This document shows, in pieces, positions 1 through 7,079 of a DNA stretch of 7,530 nt (position 1 is the stretch's first letter; every line of letters starts with the position of its first letter). The position numbers were made by a program, and so were the translations under genes. Source of the DNA: Proteobacteria bacterium UBA6522 (GTDB taxonomy: Bacteria; Pseudomonadota; Gammaproteobacteria; Steroidobacterales; Rariloculaceae); assembly GCA_002434915.1 (NCBI GenBank), contig DJLG01000065.1:1-7530 (forward strand). Direction: 5' to 3'. A model generated the notes under the pieces. The model saw only the letters and a list, made by a program, of their open reading frames with translations, was not told where the DNA came from and searched no databases.

Positions 1-1712
1 CCGCCAACGGAAGTGATCACCGATCGAACTGCCAGCCCATCTTGTAATAAAATTCCAATCGACAACGGTAGGGCTGTTAAAAGAATTACGTTTGGAAACT
101 GGGCGGTTGCAGTTGCCTGAAATCCAAGAGTAATTTGATAAGCAATAGCAAACGCTGCAAACAGTCCTATAGCCAAAGGCAGTGAAACTAATGGGTTATA
201 AGCAGCTCCTTCACCCGCTTCTGACGATTCCTCCCCTTTTGAAGAAAACCTGCCACGCAAAGCAAAAAATACTGTTAAAAGAATCAAAACCTCTATCACA
301 ACAACGAGCGGTCGATTAAATAACCATTCGTAATCACCATAAATCTGTCTAGTGAGCTGAAAATTATTCTCCATTAATCCGCCAAGTACCAAAGCCAATA
401 TCAAAGGTGGGCGTGGCCAGCCACCTTGCTTCATCCAATACCCAAGCACACCGAAAGCCAAACAGGTCCACCAATCGCCCATAGAATTTGTCGCCACCCA
501 TGTGCCCATGAGCAGAACCACTATCACTCCCGGAACAATAAGATGACCTGGAACAAATGTAATTTTATGAATATGCCGACTAAAAAACATCAGCAGCACT
601 GCCGCAACAAGGTTAGCTAACACGATCGCCCAAACCATACTAAAAGTCAGGTCCAGATTAGTAGTCAACATATCAGGCCCAGGTCGCAGACCCTTGATCA
701 CTAAAGCACCAAGTAGTATGGCCGTGCCAATACTGCCTGGTATGCCAAATGCCACGGTGGGAATAAGCGCTCCAGCCTTATGAGCATTATTAGCTGTCTC
801 AGGTGCAATCACGCCGCGAATATCACCTTGACCGAACTGACTTTTATCCTTAGCACTTTGTACAGCATGGCCATATGCAATCCAATCGACTATTGCAGCC
901 CCTAACCCTGGCAACATGCCTATATACGTACCAAGTAAAGCACAACGAAATGATAACCATCGATGCTTAAAAGCATCTTTCGCTCCTTGGAACAAACCCA
1001 TCGTGGCACTCTCACCCGAAGTCTTGCGAGCTATGGAAGTATTTTTTACTGCTAATTCAAGAAGCTCTGGAAGACCAAACAATCCAAGCACAATAGGAAT
1101 AATTGGGAGGCCATCCAAAAGGTAATTGATGCCGAAATAAAACCTAGGGATACCGGTAGCCTCTGCATAACCAATAGTTGTTATCATCAAACCAATAAGT
1201 GCTGCTGCTACTCCTTTTAACAAGGAACGACCCGACAACGCACCAACCATTGTTAAACCAAGCACAGCCAACATAAAAAATTCTGGAACCCCGAACGCAA
1301 AAATTACCGGTAGGATGACTGGGAGTGAAACTGCTAGTAGAAGAGCACCTAACACGCCTCCAAAAGCTGAAACCGTATAGGTTGCACCAAACGCCCTAGC
1401 TGCTTGCCCTTTTTTTGCTAGTGGGTACCCATCTAGGATCGTTGCCTGAGAGGCCACGGTCCCTGGTATCCCTAACATAATTGAAGAAACACTATCGCTA
1501 GTGGAGGTCACTGCATACATCCCAAGCAATAATGCAAAGGCCGGTACTGGGTCCATTCCAAAAGTAAACGGAAGCATTAAGGCAAGACCCACGGCCCCGC
1601 CCAACCCTGGTACCGCACCTATCCACATACCAAGAAAAACGCCAAGCATAAGATAGCCGAGCGCCGGCCAACTCAAAACCAACTCCAGTCCAGCCAACAT
1701 TGCCTCAATCAT
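1..1712 (-). CDS. tctA: TctA-family permease of a tripartite tricarboxylate transporter, apparently fused to a TctB-like domain; 3' end outside window
   Basis: This is the large inner-membrane subunit of a TTT importer. The frame reads from ATG at 1712 without a stop to base 1, giving 570 visible residues. It is very hydrophobic and carries the two family hallmark repeats, PGLG at residues 35-38 (in WIGAVPGLGG) and again at 268-271 (in GMLPGLGAAIVDW), each in the half-repeat typical of TctA. A normal TctA is about 500 residues and should end near residue 488, after the YEWLFNRP segment at 461. Here it continues through a charged linker (about 488-508, KGEESSEAGEG) into two further hydrophobic stretches separated by a short FQATATAQFP loop, a pattern like the start of TctB. 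No separate small tctB lies between this gene and tctC. The ATG at 1712 gives the usual N-terminus, but its SD is weak. The family is certain; the fusion is inferred. The substrate cannot be read from the permease. Confidence 0.93.
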   Translation of the reverse strand, partial: MIEAMLAGLELVLSWPALGYLMLGVFLGMWIGAVPGLGGAVGLALMLPFTFGMDPVPAFALLLGMYAVTSTSDSVSSIMLGIPGTVASQATILDGYPLAKKGQAARAFGATYTVSAFGGVLGALLLAVSLPVILPVIFAFGVPEFFMLAVLGLTMVGALSGRSLLKGVAAALIGLMITTIGYAEATGIPRFYFGINYLLDGLPIIPIVLGLFGLPELLELAVKNTSIARKTSGESATMGLFQGAKDAFKHRWLSFRCALLGTYIGMLPGLGAAIVDWIAYGHAVQSAKDKSQFGQGDIRGVIAPETANNAHKAGALIPTVAFGIPGSIGTAILLGALVIKGLRPGPDMLTTNLDLTFSMVWAIVLANLVAAVLLMFFSRHIHKITFVPGHLIVPGVIVVLLMGTWVATNSMGDWWTCLAFGVLGYWMKQGGWPRPPLILALVLGGLMENNFQLTRQIYGDYEWLFNRPLVVVIEVLILLTVFFALRGRFSSKGEESSEAGEGAAYNPLVSLPLAIGLFAAFAIAYQITLGFQATATAQFPNVILLTALPLSIGILLQDGLAVRSVITSVG

Positions 1713-1740
1713 AAAAATTGCTGCAAGTTATAAGCATTTT

Positions 1741-1768
1741 ATTAAACAGTTAGACTTCAGGGTTTCAA
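1741..1768 (-). promoter_or_regulatory. possible sigma70-type promoter for the tctA-like gene
   Basis: In the 99-base gap between the binding-protein gene and the permease gene, the minus strand has TTGAAA (1768-1763) and TTTAAT (1746-1741) separated by 16 bases. Each matches five of six consensus positions. A start about seven bases downstream would leave a leader of roughly 20 bases before the ATG at 1712. The gap is far longer than the others in this gene string, which fits separate or boosted expression of the membrane subunit. This is motif reading only, in AT-rich DNA where chance matches are common. Confidence 0.3.
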
Positions 1769-1811
1769 TATGCATATACAAACAAAATAATCGGATTTGT
1801 TTTATCAAAAG

Positions 1812-2936
1812 TCACCGCACTTCATCAATATATGCCTTAAGAAAACTAGCTACTTCATCTGGAACATCGTACAAACTTCTAAGAATTTCTGTTCCCTCTT
1901 CAGCCCCGATCAGTGGCAAGCTAAACCCATACATCGTTTGTTCTTCCGCCTGATAGCTTGGGTCGTTAGTTACACTGACAAAACTCTCTCGCAGGATTCT
2001 TGTGGGTTCCTCTGGAGCACCTGGCGGCAGCAATGCCGCATAAACAATATTATTAACGCGAGGCAAGATCCATTTATACATTTCGTATATCTCCCCTGAC
2101 GGATCTCTGCCATGAACGTTACGATAAAATTCCATATAGCTTGGAATATCGGGCACAACATCCAGCGCCATTACGTTTCCTTCGGTGTCTGCAGAAGGGT
2201 TATGCCAAAGCGGTATCGCCAAACCCTCATCAACAAGCGTTGGCTCAATGGAGAACCTGTATAAGCCAAGAGAAGCAACTTGGATATCAACTTCACTACG
2301 ACGTATTGCATTAAAAACGTCAGCCCCTCCTGGGAAACCCGTAACATATTGGTACTCAACACCAAGCGCATCTAACGCCAGTCGACCCAGCAAATCAAAA
2401 CGAAGCGCAGGATTTTGCCCTCCAAAACGCAATCCTTGAGCACTCAACAGTTGATCTGGGCTAGAAACTTTCTCGGTACGTATATACGCCATATTAGGAC
2501 TTAACAGTCCTCCCACAAATGGCATTGTAGAAAAATCTGCACGCAGTCCTGGCTCCTTAAGGACTGCGGCAGCACCGTTAGTAGGCGAGAAAAGCACATG
2601 TAAGCCATCGTTTGGCGCTACCTCTGCACCATAATTCCATACTCTGGTTCCACCACCACCTGGCAAGTTCCGAACGACCACTGTAGGTTCGCCCGGAATA
2701 TACTGAGACCAAAATTGAGCAAAAACACGTGCCGCAAGATCAGCTCCGCTACCTGGTGTTCGACCAACATAAATCGTGAGTGTTTTACCCTGATAGTAAG
2801 TGCTTTCTTGGGCGCCAGCTGAGGAACCTATAATCAAGCTCAGAAAAACACTTACAACAAAAGTCTTAAGAAGCATTAGCGAAAAAAATACTTTACTCAC
2901 AAGATATCGATGAGGTTTTTCCTGTCCAAATAGCAT
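1812..2936 (-). CDS. tctC: TctC/Bug-family periplasmic substrate-binding protein
   Basis: This is the extracytoplasmic solute receptor of the TTT importer; it would capture a carboxylate-type ligand in the periplasm and deliver it to the TctA-like permease encoded next. The 374-residue product has a Sec signal: a hydrophobic core at about residues 25-37 and a cleavage site after AGA (40-42). Typical Bug features follow: the YYQGKTLTIYVG first strand (48-58), PGSGAD with the following Arg (61-70), the PGEPTVVVRNLPGGGG block (81-96) and NDGLHVLF (109-116). There is no lipobox Cys. It is longer than the roughly 300-330 residues of classical Bug proteins, partly because of a long n-region; Met21 would give a more ordinary signal. 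The upstream ATG is kept because a GGGGAG site stands seven bases before it, whereas Met21 lacks one. It lies 25 bases after the dehydrogenase gene. The ligand is unknown. Confidence 0.92.
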   Translation of the reverse strand: MLFGQEKPHRYLVSKVFFSLMLLKTFVVSVFLSLIIGSSAGAQESTYYQGKTLTIYVGRTPGSGADLAARVFAQFWSQYIPGEPTVVVRNLPGGGGTRVWNYGAEVAPNDGLHVLFSPTNGAAAVLKEPGLRADFSTMPFVGGLLSPNMAYIRTEKVSSPDQLLSAQGLRFGGQNPALRFDLLGRLALDALGVEYQYVTGFPGGADVFNAIRRSEVDIQVASLGLYRFSIEPTLVDEGLAIPLWHNPSADTEGNVMALDVVPDIPSYMEFYRNVHGRDPSGEIYEMYKWILPRVNNIVYAALLPPGAPEEPTRILRESFVSVTNDPSYQAEEQTMYGFSLPLIGAEEGTEILRSLYDVPDEVASFLKAYIDEVR

Positions 2937-2943
2937 CTAAAAA

Positions 2944-2949
2944 CTCCCC
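2944..2949 (-). promoter_or_regulatory. ribosome binding site that decides the tctC start
   Basis: The minus strand reads GGGGAG seven bases before the ATG at 2936. The competing in-frame ATG at 2876 (Met21) and GTG at 2900 have no comparable site, so the longer N-terminus is preferred although it makes an unusually long signal-peptide n-region. Confidence 0.5.
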
Positions 2950-2961
2950 GTAAACCCTTAC

Positions 2962-3954
2962 TTAATATACCCGGTTTAACGCAGGCTCGCTTCGCTTAAG
3001 AACCCGAACAACATTATTCCATGCGGTTTCAAATAAGTAGGCCCATGCCTGACGGGTTACGCCAGCTATATGAGGTGTAAATAAAATACGTTGGGAGGCT
3101 TCCCCCTCTAACAACAACAGGGGATTAGAAGCAGTTGGAGGCTCATCAGAATAAACGTCTATTGCAACACCACCTAAGTCCCCTTTAGTCAAACTAGTAG
3201 CTAAAGCAGCTTCATCTACAACGCCTCCGCGTGAAGCATTAATTAATACAGCTTCTTTCTTCATTAGTTCAAGCTCATTTACACTAATCAGGTTTAGTGT
3301 TTCCTTTAACAAAGGCACGTGTAGTGTCACCACATCAGATACCTCGAGGAGCTTATTTAAGGATACGGAAAGTGCTCCTATCTCATCAGCGTCAGAAGAA
3401 TTTGGAGATGCTGGATCAAAATAAATCAGCTCACATCCCATGCTTTTAAATGCTTTGGCTACAGCTAATCCAATATTTCCGAGGCCAACAACCCCTACAG
3501 TTAATCCTACCAATCCTTGAAGATTATTGAAGATCATATTCTGACGAACCGCAGCATAGTTCCCAGAACGAATTTCCCTGTCAGCCCAGGCGAGCCGTCT
3601 ATGCAAAGTTAACGCGCAAGCAACAGCATATTCTGCAAGTGCACTATTTGAACCTCCAGCAACATTAGCTACAGCTATGCCAAATTCCTCCATTGCGGCC
3701 TTATCCAATCGATCCACACCGGCACCGGTGACTTGAACCAATCGGACAGCACTATCCTTAAATAAACTGCTATCAAGTTTAGGCCCAACAGCAGGCATAA
3801 CAATAGCCTGTGCTTGCTTCACAAGTTCATTTAATTTTTCATCATCGGGGGCAATATAGATGATTGACAATTCTTCAGGAGGCGTTACGCCAACTTTTAA
3901 AAAATCTGCTTCAGGTCGCAAACAGACCACGTCATACGTTTTCTTAGGCATCAC
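2962..3954 (-). CDS. D-isomer-specific 2-hydroxyacid dehydrogenase, NAD-dependent
   Basis: This cytoplasmic enzyme would reversibly oxidise a 2-hydroxy acid to the 2-oxo acid with NAD. The length of 330 residues is normal for the family. The catalytic core is complete: the nucleotide loop GLGNIG (157-162) followed by Asp180 at the end of the second strand, which favours NAD over NADP; catalytic Arg242 in NASRGGVVDE; Glu271 in YSDEP; and His295 in TPHIAGVT. The substrate-binding half includes VTGAGVDRLD (75-84) and the AEYAV helix (107-111). The start is given as GTG, which is directly followed by ATG (3951); either could serve. The cupin stop codon lies only two bases before the GTG, so translational coupling is likely. 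The specific substrate cannot be told from these motifs. (S)-sulfolactate dehydrogenase SlcC is one known member that would fit the lyase genes across the divergent gap, but glyoxylate/hydroxypyruvate or sugar-acid enzymes fit equally. Confidence 0.92.
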   Translation of the reverse strand: MMPKKTYDVVCLRPEADFLKVGVTPPEELSIIYIAPDDEKLNELVKQAQAIVMPAVGPKLDSSLFKDSAVRLVQVTGAGVDRLDKAAMEEFGIAVANVAGGSNSALAEYAVACALTLHRRLAWADREIRSGNYAAVRQNMIFNNLQGLVGLTVGVVGLGNIGLAVAKAFKSMGCELIYFDPASPNSSDADEIGALSVSLNKLLEVSDVVTLHVPLLKETLNLISVNELELMKKEAVLINASRGGVVDEAALATSLTKGDLGGVAIDVYSDEPPTASNPLLLLEGEASQRILFTPHIAGVTRQAWAYLFETAWNNVVRVLKRSEPALNRVY

Positions 3955-3956
3955 TT

Positions 3957-4316
3957 CTAGCCGTGAGTTTCAAGCTGAAATACAGGAAAAAAGCACAGCA
4001 AAACTAAGGGTTCCTCACCAGTATTACGAGTGAAATGCGGCTCAAACTTTGGCACTAAAACAGTGTCGCCTACTTTTACAGATTGTTCATCGCTCCCTGT
4101 ACAAAACGCACCCTTTCCAGAAAGCACATATATACATTCCTCGGTATCACTATGAAAATGAGGTTTTCTCTTCATGCCACCTTCAACCTCAGGCGGAATC
4201 TCAACAAGGCGTAGAGTTACAGAATCAGATCCTAAGGAACCAGAAATTATCTCCTTGGAGACCCTACCTTTAAGACCCAAGTCTTTAGCATCGCCAGATT
4301 TAATAATACGCGCCAA
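3957..4316 (-). CDS. small single-domain cupin protein
   Basis: A 119-residue protein with one cupin barrel. Motif 1 is KPHFHSDTEE followed by GKG: metal-ligand candidates His53, His55 and Glu59 or Glu60, with Gly67 closing the motif. Motif 2 is GDTVLVPKFEPHFTRN (83-98) with His94 as the fourth ligand. All four ligands of a metal-binding cupin are therefore present, so an enzyme (isomerase, epimerase, decarboxylase or dioxygenase) is possible, but cupins of this size also act as sugar or ligand binders and the sequence does not choose. An AGGGG site eight bases before the ATG supports the start. It sits 15 bases after the creatininase-family gene and two bases before the dehydrogenase gene, which strongly suggests a shared transcript and a role in the same pathway. 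Confidence 0.85.
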   Translation of the reverse strand: MARIIKSGDAKDLGLKGRVSKEIISGSLGSDSVTLRLVEIPPEVEGGMKRKPHFHSDTEECIYVLSGKGAFCTGSDEQSVKVGDTVLVPKFEPHFTRNTGEEPLVLLCFFPVFQLETHG

Positions 4317-4331
4317 TTTGAGCGCCCCTAA

Positions 4332-5141
4332 TTAGCCGGCTTCCTGCAAATGCCGGACTTCTGCAACGCCACCCTGCGCAGTCTCAAGTTGATCAAAAAT
4401 CTCTGCTGCCTCGCTTGAAATAGCATCAGCTATATCACTTAACATTTTCTGTGCTTTTTCAATCGTCGCATGCTCAGGACTACCATACCAGCCAGTTTTT
4501 GCGATCGAACGAATATCTGTCAGCACAGGCTGAAAGGTATGAGTTCGACGTAGCTTATCCATTCTTCTACCGTGCTCTGCATCCGAGGAATAATCAATAC
4601 GGTCAAGGTGCACGAGTTCTGGCCTATGAGCGAGAATCGCTAAAGCTTCAATCTCACCTCCATGGGTAAGACCCCCACAATCATGCCCATAAAGTTCTGC
4701 AGCTATATAACATGCTTGGACGGTTACCACAGACATGCCATGGTCACGGTGCAACTGATCTGCTGCAATAGATAACGAAGGGATATTACCTTCATGCCAG
4801 TTAAGAATCAGGCAACGCTTTGCTCCATGCTGCGCTGTTGATACGCATGTCTCTTTCACCACATTCATATACGTTTCTGGGGTAAGAGTTATTGTGCCTT
4901 CGAAGGGCATATGCATTGGAGTAACACCCAGCGGACCACCAGGCAAAACCAAGCCATCTAAACGTTCTGCCACAGCATGACCAATGACATTAGATGCAAA
5001 AATATCCGTGCCAGTTGGAAGATGAGGGCCATGCTGCTCAACACTTCCAGCAGGGAAAATTACAAGCGGATTAGACTTTAGCTGTGCAGCAATCTCAGGC
5101 TGTGTTAAGTCAATAAAATAGCGAGTTGGAAGATTGTTCAT
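4332..5141 (-). CDS. creatininase-family amidohydrolase (metal-dependent)
   Basis: A 269-residue member of the creatininase fold, which uses two divalent metals to hydrolyse cyclic or linear amides; relatives include creatininase, MftE-like peptidases and FAPy deformylases. The hallmark AGSVEQHGPHLPTGTD (31-46) provides the metal-ligand candidates Glu35, His37 and Asp46. The second motif reads NWHEGN (114-119, His116) where most members have NGHGGN, and a THGGEIEA motif follows (159-166, Glu163). True creatininase has NGHYEN at the second motif, so this is unlikely to be creatininase itself. The C-terminal third is helical and less conserved. ATG at 5141 gives the usual N-terminus, though its SD is weak. 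It lies 26 bases after the oxidoreductase gene. The substrate is unknown; an amide, lactam or lactone-like intermediate of the imported compound is conceivable but only inferred. Confidence 0.88.
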   Translation of the reverse strand: MNNLPTRYFIDLTQPEIAAQLKSNPLVIFPAGSVEQHGPHLPTGTDIFASNVIGHAVAERLDGLVLPGGPLGVTPMHMPFEGTITLTPETYMNVVKETCVSTAQHGAKRCLILNWHEGNIPSLSIAADQLHRDHGMSVVTVQACYIAAELYGHDCGGLTHGGEIEALAILAHRPELVHLDRIDYSSDAEHGRRMDKLRRTHTFQPVLTDIRSIAKTGWYGSPEHATIEKAQKMLSDIADAISSEAAEIFDQLETAQGGVAEVRHLQEAG

Positions 5142-5167
5142 TTGGTTTTCTTTAGGTTATTAATTCT

Positions 5168-6244
5168 TCATGCCTCATTAAGTCGTGCTTGAGATTCCTC
5201 AAGCACACTGCTTATCGAAACAAGCTGACCATTCTGTTCAATCGAAAGTAGCGCTGCATTAACCACTGCCAAAGCAATATTCCCACTACTGGCACCTAGT
5301 TCAGGCGCTTCTCCAGTCAAACAAACATCTGCAAACATGTCGAGTTCATCAAGAAACATATTACCAGGAGGCAGTTCTAAAACTTCACGCTTGCCATAAC
5401 CATCCTTCCCTCGCTGTATATAAAGCAAAGATGTCTCATGAAGACGATCAGGAGTATCCCATGTGCTGAAATCAAGCTCATAGTGCATTAACCCTTTCTG
5501 ACCAAAAACACGAACGGAAAAAATTCCAGGCGACGTCCAACTAGAACCAATATATGCCAACTTGCCATCCGAAAACTTTAAGGTAGTCATCGATTGATCA
5601 TCTACCTCAGCACCAACAGGAGAAAGTTTAGAGGCAACTGATGCTACGGAATCAATTTCTCCACCTAGGTAATGTAATGTATCGAACTGGTGAATCGCCA
5701 GTTGAGACAATGGTCCGCCTGGAGCTTTATCCCGGTACCAACGCCAGGTATCTGGCGTAATCTCAAGGGCACGTTCATTAGAGAAATTAGCTTCCATAAA
5801 GACTACGCGGCCCAATTCACCGTTATCCATTGCTTCTCGCATCATGCGCACACCCTTAAGTAGTCGCGCGCTATGCCCCACCATCACCTGGATACCGTAT
5901 TGTTCCTGAAGAGCCTCAATAGCAAGACCTGATTCTAAGGTATTAGCTATAGGCTTTTCTGTGTACACCTGTTTTCCTGCTTTAGCAACTTGTTCAGCAA
6001 CAGGCAAATGATGTTCATTTGGGACCGTAAGTATGATCCCTTTAATAGCCGGATCATCAAGCAACATTTGCATTTCCGGTACTGCCGTAATGCCAAATTC
6101 ATTTTGATAACTTTGGCGCTTTTCCTCAGAACGGCTATAACCAGCTACGATTTCAAACTTATCTGACCCTTTTGCGGCAGCAGTAAGCACCTTTGCCCAG
6201 CGGCCAAGCCCTACAATACCTATCTTGACCTTATCGGATTCCAT
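5168..6244 (-). CDS. Gfo/Idh/MocA-family NAD(P)-dependent oxidoreductase
   Basis: A 358-residue cytoplasmic dehydrogenase of the family acting mostly on sugars, inositols and sugar acids. The N-terminal Rossmann fold shows GIVGLGRWAKVL (9-20), with Ala at the third position of the GxGxxG/A loop, then TVPNEHH (73-79) and the family signature EKP (96-98) with catalytic Lys97. The C-terminal domain carries GGPLSQLAIHQFDTLHYLGG (176-195), where His185 and Asp188 occupy the usual active-site positions. Length is typical. The start ATG has an AGAGGA site five bases upstream. This is the first gene of the leftward string and directly faces the divergent regulator gene, so it is the likely promoter-proximal target of regulation. 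Substrate not determinable from sequence; inositol or sugar dehydrogenase, or dehydrogenation of a hydroxy-acid intermediate, are all possible. Confidence 0.92.
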   Translation of the reverse strand: MESDKVKIGIVGLGRWAKVLTAAAKGSDKFEIVAGYSRSEEKRQSYQNEFGITAVPEMQMLLDDPAIKGIILTVPNEHHLPVAEQVAKAGKQVYTEKPIANTLESGLAIEALQEQYGIQVMVGHSARLLKGVRMMREAMDNGELGRVVFMEANFSNERALEITPDTWRWYRDKAPGGPLSQLAIHQFDTLHYLGGEIDSVASVASKLSPVGAEVDDQSMTTLKFSDGKLAYIGSSWTSPGIFSVRVFGQKGLMHYELDFSTWDTPDRLHETSLLYIQRGKDGYGKREVLELPPGNMFLDELDMFADVCLTGEAPELGASSGNIALAVVNAALLSIEQNGQLVSISSVLEESQARLNEA

Positions 6245-6262
6245 ACCTGTCCTCTTAATGGT

Positions 6263-6292
6263 TTTATAAACAAACGCTAAATCTTGGGTTAA
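6263..6292 (-). promoter_or_regulatory. candidate sigma70 promoter for the leftward gene string
   Basis: Reading the minus strand, TTAACC (6292-6287, four of six consensus positions) and TATAAA (6268-6263, five of six) are 18 bases apart. Transcription starting about seven bases further would give a short leader of roughly 11 bases that still contains the AGAGGA ribosome site of the oxidoreductase. A perfect inverted repeat (6295-6309) ends just upstream of the -35 box, close enough for a bound regulator to affect polymerase. Confidence 0.35.
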
Positions 6293-6312
6293 TCGTAATA
6301 TGGTATTACACT
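6284..6312 (+). promoter_or_regulatory. candidate promoter for the GntR regulator gene
   Basis: The plus strand has TTGGGT (6284-6289, three of six) and TACACT (6307-6312, four of six) separated by 17 bases. The 15-base inverted repeat lies between and partly over these boxes, the geometry expected for self-repression. The match is modest, so this is tentative. Confidence 0.25.
6295..6309. promoter_or_regulatory. perfect inverted repeat, candidate operator of the GntR regulator
   Basis: GTAATATGGTATTAC consists of two perfect 6-base arms (GTAATA and TATTAC) around a 3-base centre. It lies in the divergent gap between the regulator gene and the oxidoreductase gene. It contains the GT...AC core seen in many FadR-type GntR operators (pattern TnGTnnnACnA, imperfectly matched here at the last base). 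Its location between both candidate promoters suits one site controlling both directions. Binding is inferred. Confidence 0.5.
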
Positions 6313-6337
6313 ATGCCCTACTGAACAAAGCGATTCT

Positions 6338-7042
6338 ATGAACCAATCACAACTACTAAAAATAGAAAAAGTTCCTGCATCACTACGTCAGAAAGTGCTG
6401 GAACAATTACGCGAGGCCATTATATCAGGGCTCCTTCTCCCTGGTGCCAGGCTTATCGAAAGAGAACTAACAGAACAAATGGGCGTCTCTCGCACAGTCG
6501 TAAGGGAAGCATTGCGTCAGCTTGAAGCTGAGCATTTAGTAGAGGTTATTCCTAATAAAGGGCCATTTGTACGCCAACTTAGTATTAATGAAGCCGAAGA
6601 TTTGTACAGGATTCGTGCTGTGCTTCACGGACTAGCAGCTAGAATGTGCGCTGAAAACATCAACAAAAAACATCTAACAATACTTGAAGACGCTCTAGAG
6701 TTGGTTGTTGAGTCTTATAGCAATAGTTCTCAACGGACACTAAAGGCAAAAACTCATTTTTATAATGCTCTCTACAAAGGAACCCAGAGCGATTCATTAA
6801 AAGCCATGCTTGAAACACTACAAGCGCGTATTGCTCGATGGCGTACTCTTGGTCTTGCACACCCTAATCGTTCTCAAGAACGTTCCAGGGAAAGCATTAT
6901 TAATCTTAAAATAATTATTGATGCGGTAAAAAGAAAAGATGCCGATCAAGCCGAAAGCGTAATGTTCAAGGAAGATATACAGGCAGGAAAAGAAGTAACT
7001 CGTTTGCTTAAAATTGAACAGAAAGATCAAAAGACAAATTAG
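6338..7042 (+). CDS. GntR-family transcriptional regulator, FadR subfamily (FCD domain)
   Basis: A 234-residue dimeric DNA-binding regulator, the normal size for FCD-type GntR proteins. The N-terminal winged helix-turn-helix spans about residues 14-79, with LREAIISGLLLPGARL (24-39), the recognition region ERELTEQMGVSRTVVREALR (41-60) and the wing near PNKGPFVRQL (72-81). The C-terminal helical FCD ligand domain follows (about 87-220), with RIRAVLHGLAARM (91-103) and THFYNALYKGT (139-149). Most FCD proteins bind a metal through one Asp and three His; here only His140 is evident. Lys136, Leu190 and Asp213 stand roughly where the other ligands are expected, so metal-dependent ligand binding may be lost. 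The SD before the ATG is weak. It probably represses or controls both the divergent string and the downstream lyase genes, which follow after 37 bases. The effector is unknown. Confidence 0.93.
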   Translation: MNQSQLLKIEKVPASLRQKVLEQLREAIISGLLLPGARLIERELTEQMGVSRTVVREALRQLEAEHLVEVIPNKGPFVRQLSINEAEDLYRIRAVLHGLAARMCAENINKKHLTILEDALELVVESYSNSSQRTLKAKTHFYNALYKGTQSDSLKAMLETLQARIARWRTLGLAHPNRSQERSRESIINLKIIIDAVKRKDADQAESVMFKEDIQAGKEVTRLLKIEQKDQKTN

Positions 7043-7067
7043 AATTGAAAAGTAACCTTAAACAAGC

Positions 7068-7072
7068 AGGAG
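7068..7072 (+). promoter_or_regulatory. ribosome binding site supporting a GTG start
   Basis: AGGAG ends seven bases before the GTG at 7080. This strong SD, and the fact that the family's N-terminus aligns from this point, decides the GTG as the start of the SAF-domain subunit. Confidence 0.7.
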
Positions 7073-7079
7073 AAAAAGC

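Noticed and set aside
426..1125. Short plus-strand open frames inside the permease gene
   Set aside because: They are antisense to a continuous TctA reading frame with clear family motifs, show low-complexity His/Asn/Lys-rich translations and match no family.
1780..1802. AAACAAA / TTTGTTT inverted repeat as a terminator after tctC
   Set aside because: The stem is only seven pairs with a single G-C pair and a 9-base loop, too weak to call a terminator; the permease gene also follows on the same strand.
1797..2439. Plus- and minus-strand open frames overlapping the TctC gene
   Set aside because: The TctC frame is complete and motif-bearing across this region; the overlapping frames have no recognisable domains or good ribosome sites.
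4332..5141. Calling this gene creatininase and inferring creatinine degradation
   Set aside because: The second motif differs from true creatininase (NWHEGN instead of NGHYEN) and no creatinase or sarcosine genes are nearby.
6660..7030. Minus-strand open frames opposite the GntR gene
   Set aside because: They are antisense shadows of the FCD domain, with no SD or recognisable product.
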